64,000 bases of DNA, taken from the NCBI GenBank assembly GCA_031285625.1, contig JAITVV010000095.1, positions 1 through 64,000 on the forward strand. The letters run 5' to 3'. Both the position numbers and the translations under genes were made by a program. Numbering within the stretch: the first letter of the stretch is position 1; the number at the start of each line of letters is the position of its first letter. The stretch comes from Prevotella sp. (GTDB lineage: Bacteria; Bacteroidota; Bacteroidia; Bacteroidales; Dysgonomonadaceae). Shown here one piece after another: positions 8,155 through 15,722 of this stretch. Under the pieces are notes generated by a model, which was given only the letters and a program-made list of their open reading frames with translations, was not told the DNA's origin and ran no database searches.

Positions 8155-9915
8155 ATGTCAGGACTGAATACGGTTGAAACAACAGTAATTGTAGCGGGAA
8201 AGCGGGTACATTTTGTCCGTTTGCACCTTTTCCAGAAATTCAACACCCACCACCATGTAGAAATTGAAATCGACTACGAGGAATTTGGTGACAAATGGAT
8301 GGAAAACCCGGTGAAACTGATTAATTATATCGGGGAGAGCATCAACATCACGATGAAGCACAAACAGACAGGAGAAGAGAATCTGTTTATGGGAATTGTT
8401 ACCAATGTTTCGTTTTCCGGTTATCACGGCAACCAGAATTCGATAATCATCACCGGAGCGTCTACAACGATCAAACTGGACGGTAAGCCCGCAATGGATT
8501 CGTTCATGGATCTGTCCCTGCAACTGATAGTGCAGGAGGCTGTTTCCAATTCCGGCAACGGCGGCTCGGTTATTGCCAAGCCCAAATTCAGTTCAACACT
8601 GGACTACATCTGCCAGTACAACGAAAGTTGCTGGGATTTCCTGAACCGTTTGTCGTGGCAGTTCGGAGAATGGCTTTTTTATGACGGTCTGAACTGCTAT
8701 TTCGGTCTCAAATACGGTGATGACACAAAACTGGAATACGACAGGGAAATGACTTATTTTGACTTGAACGCCAATCTTTCGCCTCAGAAGTTTACCCGTT
8801 ACCAGTACCTGCACCACGATGGCAAGGAGATTGAGGAAAACGACCCTTTGGATGTTCCGGGTGTTCGCGGTTACCTGAAAGCATCGAAAGGGCGTTCCGA
8901 ATCCGTCTATACCTCTGATGTCAAAATACCGTTGATGCCTGATGTGAATACCCAAAAAGACCTTGACGATCTGGTCAAGGCTGAAAAAAGCCGTGCGGTG
9001 GGCGAAATGCTTGTCGTCCGGGGCAAAACGCAGACCTGCAAGGTGAAGATTGGCGGTGTTGTTACCGTCCGGATGCCCGAAAGGATGGGAATACTGACAA
9101 GTGTTGACCGATTTCTGGTAACTGAAATCACGCATATTGTCGATCAGAAGGGGCATTACAGCAACTCTTTTTCCGGTATTGTAGACGGAATAGAGGCTAT
9201 CCCTATGGTGGAGCCAAAGATACCGGTAGCCCTGCCGCAGATAGCGACAGTAATGAGCAATGATGACGAAAGGAGACACGGTCGTGTAAAGGTGCAGACA
9301 CAGTGGCAGAAATCCAAACACAAGACAACCAACTGGATACGGGTTCAGACACCCGATGCGGGAAGTAGCGACAAGGTTCCGAATAATCGCGGACTGGTTA
9401 CAATTCCCGAAAAGGACGATCTGGTAATGCTCGGTTTTGAGTACGGCGACCCGAGCCGCCCCTACGTTGCGGGAAGTATCTTTTCGGAACGGATAAGTCA
9501 GGGAGGTGGTACGGGTAACAGTGTAAAAAGCATGACAACACGGAGCGGCAGTACGGTTACTTTTGATGACGGTAAAGGGAGTGTTCTCATTAAGGATAAA
9601 GCAGGGTCGGAAAGCAAGATAATACTGGATGGTGAAAAAAACATTCAAGTAGAATCCGATAAGTCGGTAGATGTGAATGTTGGAAAAGGGAAATGCATTT
9701 TACATTTGCAAGATGATGGAACAACAACAATAACTGCCGAAAATAAAATAGAATTTAAGGTAGGAGGAAATATTTTCACCATGACTCCGGATTCTACATC
9801 ATTAAATACACCAACATCTGTTTCTATAAAAAGTGCCAATAACTCTATCACCGGAAAGAATCACATCACCGGTGGTAATACAAAAATAGATGGCGGTGAT
9901 GTGTTTGTAAATTAA
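8155..9915 (+). CDS. vgrG: T6SS (subtype iii) spike protein VgrG
   Basis: 586 residues, the normal size for Bacteroidota VgrG. The first ~350 residues correspond to the gp27-like base (LDYICQYNESCWDFLNRL, then QFGEWLFYDG). Around residues 364-450 is the gp5 OB-fold segment, MSNDDERRHGRVKVQTQWQ through GLVTIPEKDDLVMLGFEYGD. The last ~100 residues form the repetitive Gly/Asp/Thr-rich beta-helix spike (SGSTVTFDDGKGS onward). VgrG trimers form the puncturing tip of the T6SS tube and carry effectors encoded downstream. It begins the five-gene effector island. Sheath, tube and baseplate genes are not in the window, so this is an orphan VgrG island served by a T6SS elsewhere (inference). Confidence 0.92.
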   Translation: MSGLNTVETTVIVAGKRVHFVRLHLFQKFNTHHHVEIEIDYEEFGDKWMENPVKLINYIGESINITMKHKQTGEENLFMGIVTNVSFSGYHGNQNSIIITGASTTIKLDGKPAMDSFMDLSLQLIVQEAVSNSGNGGSVIAKPKFSSTLDYICQYNESCWDFLNRLSWQFGEWLFYDGLNCYFGLKYGDDTKLEYDREMTYFDLNANLSPQKFTRYQYLHHDGKEIEENDPLDVPGVRGYLKASKGRSESVYTSDVKIPLMPDVNTQKDLDDLVKAEKSRAVGEMLVVRGKTQTCKVKIGGVVTVRMPERMGILTSVDRFLVTEITHIVDQKGHYSNSFSGIVDGIEAIPMVEPKIPVALPQIATVMSNDDERRHGRVKVQTQWQKSKHKTTNWIRVQTPDAGSSDKVPNNRGLVTIPEKDDLVMLGFEYGDPSRPYVAGSIFSERISQGGGTGNSVKSMTTRSGSTVTFDDGKGSVLIKDKAGSESKIILDGEKNIQVESDKSVDVNVGKGKCILHLQDDGTTTITAENKIEFKVGGNIFTMTPDSTSLNTPTSVSIKSANNSITGKNHITGGNTKIDGGDVFVN

Positions 9916-9921
9916 ACGGAT

Positions 9922-10878
9922 ATGAGGATTTTTGATAAAAAACGGATAGAGTTTAAAAAGCCGTTCGTTGAAAAATACCGGTTAACAATTACTTCCGATA
10001 TTCAAACGGGTAATATGCCGATTCAGAGTAAAGCCGTCATCCGGTGGGAAGTGAAAGTAAAATCAGTTGATGAAAATCATATCAACATCGAAATCATTAT
10101 GCTTGATAATGAATTGATTGAATACAACAACCCACTGGTTAAAAGCATGGCGGATATGAATAAAGTTCTTTCTGGCATGTGGTCTGAACTTGACTTGGTT
10201 CTTGACAAGAGATACAAGTTAGTGAAAGTAAATAATTTGGAATTGCTCAAAGAAAAATGGGAATGGATAAAATCCGAAATGAAAAATCTGTTAAGTGAAG
10301 AGCCGGAATTGATTTCAAGAATCATTGACCTGAATGATAGAAATTTTGAAAATCAGGATGTGGTTGTTAACCTTATCCAAAACAGTGAATTTTTCCTTAT
10401 TTACTTTCATCATGTATTTGGAAGCAGTTACAATTCGGTAAGTGACAGGGTAAAAAATAAAAATATCTTTAATACGGCTTTAATAGACTGGTCATATAGA
10501 GTTGATAGAGTTAATACGAGCGACGACATATATCTGTTCAATGTGGAGGGGTATGTAGAAACAAGCCTGAACCGAAACTGGGTGAAGGAATCCTACAAAG
10601 CCTTTACCCATCTTGATTTGGACAGGATTCAACCTGTAATGACCGAAGAAGGCGAATACCGGATAGATGAGGAAACCGGAAAAATAGTTACGGCATATCT
10701 GAAAAAAAAGGAAATTGCCCATCCGAAAATACTGCATGGCACCATTCGTTATGAATTGCAGTTGGAAGAATCCGAAAAAAAGGAACAGGTATTTAATCAG
10801 ACTCAAGCCGGACGGGAAATAACTGTAGAAAAGCCCAAAGGGGATAATCCATCCCATTCATTTATTATTGACGACTAA
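9922..10878 (+). CDS. T6SS effector-island protein of unknown function, candidate adaptor/chaperone
   Basis: 318 residues, starting 6 bp after vgrG and 15 bp before the effector gene. There is no signal peptide or membrane segment. The sequence is rich in charged beta and helical segments (for example KSVDENHINIEIIMLDNEL) and ends in a proline/Lys tail (EKPKGDNPSHSFIIDD). I recognise no catalytic motif. The position between vgrG and a polymorphic toxin is where T6SS adaptors are usually encoded, so loading the effector onto VgrG is the favoured role. That is inference from position; it could also be an extra effector. Confidence 0.55.
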   Translation: MRIFDKKRIEFKKPFVEKYRLTITSDIQTGNMPIQSKAVIRWEVKVKSVDENHINIEIIMLDNELIEYNNPLVKSMADMNKVLSGMWSELDLVLDKRYKLVKVNNLELLKEKWEWIKSEMKNLLSEEPELISRIIDLNDRNFENQDVVVNLIQNSEFFLIYFHHVFGSSYNSVSDRVKNKNIFNTALIDWSYRVDRVNTSDDIYLFNVEGYVETSLNRNWVKESYKAFTHLDLDRIQPVMTEEGEYRIDEETGKIVTAYLKKKEIAHPKILHGTIRYELQLEESEKKEQVFNQTQAGREITVEKPKGDNPSHSFIIDD

Positions 10879-10893
10879 AAACTGAAAAACAGG

Positions 10894-12408
10894 ATGGGAA
10901 ACAAAATAATTACAGAGGATGACTTTTTCCAGTGTTCCGGCGGAATGTTGCCGTCCCCTTTTCAATCCAGGCAGTCAATTGTAAAAAAGGCGGATTCGGC
11001 GAAGTATATCACAAAAATGGATATAAGTACCGTTAGTTGGGTAGATTTTGGCTGTAAAAAACTTATGTTACTTTATGCTGTGGTAGCGGCGGTAGCGGCG
11101 CTTGTGGCGGCATTATGTGTTGCTACTGGAGGAGCGGCTTTGATAGCCATTTGTGCCATTGCCGGTGCAGCGGGTGCGATTTTCGGAGCTGTAGTGGGGT
11201 CGCTGATTTGTGGCCAACTAGTTGCCCCCACGCGCCAGTGGATTGGAAGCAAAAGCAATTTCCAGATACTGGGAATAGATACAATTACAGGCGACCATTT
11301 TATGAGATGCGATGCTTTTGTAATGTTGGGTATGAATCCCGAATTCATTACCTTTGCACCGAATATCAAAAGTTGGGGGCAGGCAATAGCATTGGGGGCT
11401 GCCAATTTTATCGGCAAGGTCTTTGAGGGAATGATGGCAGGCGCTTTAATAGGTACTGCGGGAGCAGCGTTCAGCGGACTGGTGGGAGCAGGTGCAGCCG
11501 GAGGATGGTCGGGTGTCGGCAGGGTGGTTTTACAGTTTGTCAAATCAATACCTAAAAATTTTATCGGTAACATTGTCGAAAGTTTTTCCGCTTTTGGTTT
11601 GGGAATGCGAGGCGTAATGAGCGCACAAAATGTGCTTGCCACCTATGGCGAAACGGGCGAAATGAGTGCAGAAACCTTTAATCAATCTGTGAAAGACGGT
11701 TTTTGGAGTATGGAAACCGGTGCAATAGAAAGTGTGACAAGTGTATGTTCCGGTCAGGGTACATGGCAGGATATTGGCGGCATCGTTTTGATGTTTTCAC
11801 CTGTCGGTAAGGGGAAAAGAGACCTTGAAGACGGTCTGTCGGGTAAAGCCGATGATATGGCAAACAGGGCGGACGATGCAGACGGACGAACCAAAGACGG
11901 CGATGAGATTACAGCAAAACGGCAGACAGATGCGGAAACCTCTTCTAAAAAAGAAGATGGCGATGCGTATGAAATGGGAAGTACGAGTAAGAAGCCTTCC
12001 TATCAACATGGGCAAAGTGATGGAGGTCCCGGTACATGGGAACATAGAACAACACCTGATAAAAATGGCAGTGCTGCATATCAAGAAAAAGTAACCGGAT
12101 CCCCGAAAGATACTGAATATGTGGTAACGACGGACAAAATGTCAAGTGGTGAAAAGAAATTTGATGGTTATGATCCTGAAACAAATACATTGATAGATGC
12201 TAAGAAATGGGATGATTTTCCACCAGAAGGACAAAAATGGGCAGAAGATAAAATAGTAAAAGAAGCTCGAAATGATGCCGAAATTGCTGGAGAAGCAGGA
12301 TGTGATTTAGAATGGCATGTACCGACGAAAGAAAGGGCAACTCAGTTGGAAAAAATATTTAGAAAAAATAAGATAGAAGGAATAGACGTGAAAGTAACAC
12401 CCAAATAA
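10894..12408 (+). CDS. T6SS effector: PAAR-like/hydrophobic N-terminus with Tox-REase-5-like nuclease tip
   Basis: 504 residues. The N-terminus (ITEDDFFQCSGGMLPSPFQ) resembles the PAAR-like head of Bacteroidota VgrG cargo. Residues ~54-110 and ~165-205 are strongly hydrophobic, Ala/Gly-rich segments, typical of T6SS effectors that cross a target membrane. A hydrophilic linker (~328-362) leads to the C-terminal toxin (~395-504): YQEKVTGSPKDTEYVV, then FDGYDPETNTLIDAKKW. The D..(I)DAK arrangement fits a PD-(D/E)XK nuclease of the Tox-REase-5 type. The linker is duplicated exactly at 13175-13275. The next gene is the likely immunity protein. The predicted role is DNA cleavage in rival cells after T6SS delivery. 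Confidence 0.8.
   Translation: MGNKIITEDDFFQCSGGMLPSPFQSRQSIVKKADSAKYITKMDISTVSWVDFGCKKLMLLYAVVAAVAALVAALCVATGGAALIAICAIAGAAGAIFGAVVGSLICGQLVAPTRQWIGSKSNFQILGIDTITGDHFMRCDAFVMLGMNPEFITFAPNIKSWGQAIALGAANFIGKVFEGMMAGALIGTAGAAFSGLVGAGAAGGWSGVGRVVLQFVKSIPKNFIGNIVESFSAFGLGMRGVMSAQNVLATYGETGEMSAETFNQSVKDGFWSMETGAIESVTSVCSGQGTWQDIGGIVLMFSPVGKGKRDLEDGLSGKADDMANRADDADGRTKDGDEITAKRQTDAETSSKKEDGDAYEMGSTSKKPSYQHGQSDGGPGTWEHRTTPDKNGSAAYQEKVTGSPKDTEYVVTTDKMSSGEKKFDGYDPETNTLIDAKKWDDFPPEGQKWAEDKIVKEARNDAEIAGEAGCDLEWHVPTKERATQLEKIFRKNKIEGIDVKVTPK
11879..11979 (+). repeat. Effector linker, copy 1 of a perfect 101-bp direct repeat
   Basis: Identical over 101 bp to 13175-13275 (offset 1296 bp). Here it codes for the hydrophilic linker just before the nuclease tip. 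It would serve as the recombination arm for swapping toxin tips. Confidence 0.95.
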
Positions 12409-12417
12409 ATTATAAAA

Positions 12418-13170
12418 ATGGAAGAAATAGATATTTTAACAAGATTCCCTAATAGGGAAATGACGGCAAGAGAATATCTTATGTTCTCAAAAAATATACT
12501 GTTGCAATTAAAATCATTTAGTAGTGATTTTAATGCGTTATATGCATGGGGCTCGGAAACAAATATGGGAAGGTATCTAAAAGATGATTTAAGTGACTTT
12601 GAATCAGTTGTTTTTAATCAATTAAAGGATGATAATATTGCTTATTCAAATCCAGACAAATCAAATAAAAAATTCACATTGGACTCTAAATGCTTTATAG
12701 GGTACAATAACTCTTATTCGACAAATGATAATTATAAGCAAAGTCAAATAACTGTAACCATAGGAGCAGGTAAAGAAAACCCGAGCAATGATGATGTGGG
12801 AATATTAAATTTTGAATTTTCGGAAATTTTGCAATCTAAACTGAATTTGCCAAACTTGATACAACTACTTGAGTTTAGTATAAATTTGGTCAATCCTTAT
12901 TACGGCACTATTTCATCTTTTGAATTTGGTAAAAAAACAAATAAAAAGAAAGATAATATAGAAATAGGATGGATTACTTATATTTTCAATAAAGAAGTCT
13001 TTAAATTATTGCCAAAAAATGTAGGAAAAAAGATTTTATCAAATGGTGGAGTTATTTTTTGGTTGTCGGAAGAAAGACCATTAAGTACAAATGAAAGAGC
13101 TGTGCAAAAAGCAATTGAAATAAGAAATATTTTAGCGGAGCATGAATTTTTGAATAATGGTTTTGAATAA
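12418..13170 (+). CDS. Immunity protein for the nuclease effector, Imm52-like
   Basis: 250 residues, starting 9 bp after the nuclease effector. It is a soluble protein with no signal peptide. Features are an N-terminal helix (TAREYLMFSKNILLQLKSF), a central beta region, and late Trp residues (GWITYIF, VIFWLSEE). The layout and size fit the Imm52 family, which is paired with Tox-REase-5 toxins in polymorphic toxin loci; I assign it mainly by neighbourhood and general resemblance. It should bind and block the tip encoded at the end of 10894-12408. Base composition drops clearly below that of vgrG, as is usual for horizontally exchanged toxin-tip and immunity cassettes. Its stop codon is followed at once by the displaced linker copy. 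Confidence 0.65.
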   Translation: MEEIDILTRFPNREMTAREYLMFSKNILLQLKSFSSDFNALYAWGSETNMGRYLKDDLSDFESVVFNQLKDDNIAYSNPDKSNKKFTLDSKCFIGYNNSYSTNDNYKQSQITVTIGAGKENPSNDDVGILNFEFSEILQSKLNLPNLIQLLEFSINLVNPYYGTISSFEFGKKTNKKKDNIEIGWITYIFNKEVFKLLPKNVGKKILSNGGVIFWLSEERPLSTNERAVQKAIEIRNILAEHEFLNNGFE

Positions 13171-13174
13171 TTTA

Positions 13175-13275
13175 CAGACGGACGAACCAAAGACGGCGAT
13201 GAGATTACAGCAAAACGGCAGACAGATGCGGAAACCTCTTCTAAAAAAGAAGATGGCGATGCGTATGAAATGGGA
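13175..13275 (+). repeat. Effector linker, copy 2, heading the displaced toxin tip
   Basis: A perfect copy of 11879-11979, in the same reading frame relative to the toxin that follows. No start codon lies upstream in frame after the immunity stop at 13168-13170; the first ATG is inside the repeat at 13270. Confidence 0.95.
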
Positions 13276-13698
13276 TTAGGTAAGTTTGAAGGGGATCCTG
13301 CCAGAGATTATTATGGAAGTGGAATAGAATCTCATCCTGTTGAATGGCAGATGATAATTAATGATTTAAAAACAAAAGGTGTTGAAATTAAGTATAATAG
13401 TGAAGGGCAATTAGCGTATGCACCTAATTTTGAAAGCGGATATCCTGGACAAATACATTTAGATCCCAATGCTTCATATAGTGCATTAATTCATGAGTAT
13501 CAACATTTTTTAGACGACATGGACAATGGATATCCCGGATTTAGTGAATCTCTAAGAAATTCAGATTACCGGGCACAAATGGAAATTGATGCCTACAATA
13601 AAGAGATTGAATTAGCAAATACTAATGGAAATGGTGAGCTTGCCATAGAATTAGAGCAATTAAAACAAAATGAAATAAATCGTATTTATGGAAGATAA
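13270..13698 (+). CDS. Displaced (orphan) toxin tip: HExxH zinc-metallopeptidase-like
   Basis: The frame is open from 13171, right after the immunity stop, through the repeated linker, but the first ATG is at 13270, so as placed this is a headless C-terminal module (142 residues from that ATG). Residues 75-79 read HEYQH inside SALIHEYQHFLDDMDNG, a clear HExxH zinc motif; the preceding GQIHLDPNASY is a family-like lead-in. It resembles metallopeptidase toxins of polymorphic systems (Tox-MPTase type; exact family not settled). The identical linker would let homologous recombination fuse it to the head of the upstream effector, replacing the nuclease tip. Expression as it stands is doubtful. The next gene overlaps it by 11 bp and is its probable immunity gene. 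Confidence 0.7.
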   Translation: MGLGKFEGDPARDYYGSGIESHPVEWQMIINDLKTKGVEIKYNSEGQLAYAPNFESGYPGQIHLDPNASYSALIHEYQHFLDDMDNGYPGFSESLRNSDYRAQMEIDAYNKEIELANTNGNGELAIELEQLKQNEINRIYGR

Positions 13699-14071
13699 TA
13701 AAAATATTTTTGGGAAGAAACGTTCTTTTTGTGATGGTATTCCGGATTATCATCAACTAAGTATTGTTGAATTAGAAGAAAAATTATCAAATAATTCAGG
13801 ATACATAAAATCGCAAGTCCTGATAGAGCTTGCAAATAGAAATCAGTTTGATTATTTACACCGTGCAATTATCAATAAAGAGTATCAGCAACTGAAAGCA
13901 TTATCTATTTTTAATGTTGCTCAAATAGCCGGTTTAGCAATCATTGATTATGGAACAAAGGCAGATATAATAAAGTTAAGAAATGAACTAAAAACATGGT
14001 CGGAATATCAAATAGAGACTTTTGATAATTATCTAAAAAAAAGTGGAGTAAATATATTTGAATTTGAATAA
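13688..14071 (+). CDS. Probable immunity protein for the displaced metallopeptidase toxin
   Basis: 127 residues, overlapping the end of the toxin frame by 11 bp, a usual toxin-immunity arrangement. It is soluble and mostly helical (LSIVELEEKLSNN, VLIELANRNQFDYL, LKALSIFNVAQIAGLAII), suggesting a small HEAT-like or helical bundle. No known family is evident. Low GC, like the toxin. The assignment rests on position and size only. Confidence 0.55.
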   Translation: MEDNKNIFGKKRSFCDGIPDYHQLSIVELEEKLSNNSGYIKSQVLIELANRNQFDYLHRAIINKEYQQLKALSIFNVAQIAGLAIIDYGTKADIIKLRNELKTWSEYQIETFDNYLKKSGVNIFEFE

Positions 14072-14213
14072 AAAATACAAAGTAGTAACTTCAATTTGCG
14101 AAAATAACAAAGATATAGATTGTACTTTATCATATTCATTAGAAGAGTCTATATATATCATGAAAAAGTCGAGAAAAACAATCAATAGACATCGCCTAAT
14201 TGATCCGGATTGA
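14058..14213 (+). CDS. Possible small protein coupled to the immunity gene
   Basis: A 51-codon frame with TTG starts at 14058 or 14064, overlapping the immunity gene's stop region, reading NKKYKVVTSICENNKDID, then a Ser/Leu stretch and a basic KKSRKTINRHRLIDPD end. There is no ATG until codon 35. It could be a leaderless remnant of another immunity gene or a real small protein; the sequence alone does not decide. Confidence 0.3.
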   Translation: MNLNKKYKVVTSICENNKDIDCTLSYSLEESIYIMKKSRKTINRHRLIDPD

Positions 14214-14222
14214 TACACATAT

Positions 14223-14540
14223 ATGCAAAACAATGAGGCATATCAGCAAGAACTGCGGGACAGAATAAATCACACTCAAAAATTTATTCAGGAGAGGATT
14301 GTCTCGTTAGAAAATTTATGGAATGTATGGCTTTCCGGCTCTTTGGGAGATGATGAGGATATGTTACGCATGATTTTGGAGCTGTTGCTGCTTGCCTCTC
14401 AAATTCCAGAAGGAAAGTCATTATTCATCAGTGCATTGGAACATTCAAAAAAGAATCATCCACAGTTAGCCGACGAACTGTGGGAGGCATTCGATGATTG
14501 GGATAAAATTCATAAAACAGATTTTTTTTGGCTTGAGTAA
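14223..14540 (+). CDS. Hypothetical helical protein in the toxin-immunity array
   Basis: 105 residues, all-helical and acidic (QELRDRINHTQKFIQERI, LLLLASQIPEGKSLF, ELWEAFDDWDKIHKTD). No signal peptide or recognised domain. It closes the plus-strand effector island, 10 bp after the possible small ORF. The place and size suggest an orphan immunity protein for a lost toxin tip, but that is inference. Confidence 0.5.
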   Translation: MQNNEAYQQELRDRINHTQKFIQERIVSLENLWNVWLSGSLGDDEDMLRMILELLLLASQIPEGKSLFISALEHSKKNHPQLADELWEAFDDWDKIHKTDFFWLE

Positions 14541-15049
14541 AATAATCACGCCAGTCAACTTGCATTTACATCCTCCGTCCCCTTTTCTTTTGCATCTTCT
14601 TCCTCTGCGCTGCTCCTGCTCACGAACAAAGTTTTCTTCTTCAAAATCGTTGCATTGGATGGATTCATATCCAAAAGACCGAACACCGAACCACCGTCTG
14701 AACCTTGATTTTTGTGATTCTCATAATTGGAAAATTCGGTCGTATTTTTCATATTATTCTTATATTCAGACAAATTACCTTCTTGATTGAATAAATCATA
14801 AAATACGTTTACCGAAAACTCCTTGCTCAACCGTGAACTGTTCAGCATGGTACGGTATTCTCCGTAAGCCACCCGTCAAGTGCATGTTTTTTAGTCCACT
14901 TGTGGTCTTTAGCTTTAACAATCTCCCCCGCACAGAATGAATGAACTGGCGGGAGTAATTCATATAGAAAGACTATCCTCAAGGCGGAACTTCTGTTGTT
15001 AATTCCAACGTAGATAAAGCTTAGGCTGAACAAGGAGAGGTGTGTAACA
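14541..15049. other. Degenerate stretch between toxin island and element
   Basis: No convincing gene. Minus-strand frames of 75-105 codons occur (one reads SSRLSKEFSVNVFYDLFNQ, another EIVKAKDHKWTKKHALDG), in two overlapping frames, which suggests a decayed gene rather than two real ones. I could not assign them. This may be the left boundary zone of the integrated element. Confidence 0.4.
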
Positions 15050-15454
15050 TTAAATATCTGCATTCTCAATTATGGCTTTTTCGATCCAATCTTCATTCAT
15101 GTGTTTCAAAATATTATTATATCTAATTTTATTATCCTCTAAGACTAGTTCAAAGTCTTGTTCCCAATCCCCTAAAGCATATATCTGCTGGTAAATATAA
15201 AATATATCAGCATTTGAGAATCTTATAAAAAAGGCTATTGTTTCATCTTCTTTTATTTCTTGGATATATACATTTGATATTAAGAGTTTAGGGTACTCAA
15301 TTTTATTCCATTTGTATAACCTGGGTACATTCTCTTGTTTTGAGAAAATAAATTTTGAAGAATCGAACAATAAATATTCTTTATTTTTTCTATCATCTAT
15401 TATAATGTTATTTGCTCCAATTTTTAACAGCAGTGCCTGTTGCTTACCTCCAAC
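15050..15454 (-). CDS. Hypothetical protein, start missing (possibly a truncated immunity-like gene)
   Basis: The frame is open from 15454, just after an in-frame TGA (15455-15457), to the stop at 15050: about 134 codons without an ATG. It reads GGKQQALLLKIGANNIIIDD at the front and WEQDFELVLEDNKIRYNNI near the end. The only start in frame well inside is TTG at 15368-15370. ATG GTT TTA lies directly before the TGA in the same frame, so a single point change may have cut off the start. Low GC. No family recognised; small acidic cytosolic proteins like this are common as immunity genes. Confidence 0.4.
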   Translation of the reverse strand, partial: VGGKQQALLLKIGANNIIIDDRKNKEYLLFDSSKFIFSKQENVPRLYKWNKIEYPKLLISNVYIQEIKEDETIAFFIRFSNADIFYIYQQIYALGDWEQDFELVLEDNKIRYNNILKHMNEDWIEKAIIENADI

Positions 15455-15604
15455 TCATAAAACCATGTGCAATTTGCCTAAAACAAACAATAAAAAAACA
15501 AACACGAGGTCTTCCCCCGCAAATATACCAAATAATTGAACCACTGAAAAATATATCGAAAATACTATTTTGATTCTTCAATAATACCCCCATTTCTCCT
15601 CTCA

Positions 15605-15634
15605 CCCTACCACTGGAGTGCCAAGCACTACCAC
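15605..15634 (+). promoter_or_regulatory. Shared 30-bp upstream motif, copy A
   Basis: CCCTACCACT, GGAGTGCCAA, four variable bases, then TACCAC. The same pattern with the same spacing occurs at 26707-26736. Copy A lies 118 bp before the DUF3945 start. CACT-GG-AGTG is a small inverted repeat. A binding site for an element regulator is inferred. Confidence 0.5.
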
Positions 15635-15722
15635 TCCTTTAAAAATCAATCATTTCCTCATTTTTCTCCTCTACATTCGCTCTCGGTTACATCAATGTCG
15701 ATGTAATTTAAAACATTTTTAT

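Noticed and set aside
8593-9648. 351-codon frame on the minus strand
   Set aside because: It lies opposite vgrG, has no start context or protein-like motifs, and follows from the codon bias of the real gene.
11073-11642. 189-codon minus-strand frame rich in Pro/Ala/Thr
   Set aside because: Antisense of the Ala/Gly-rich hydrophobic part of the effector; a composition shadow.
8155-14540. Complete T6SS locus
   Set aside because: Only vgrG and effector-immunity genes are present; sheath, tube, baseplate and ATPase genes are absent from the window.
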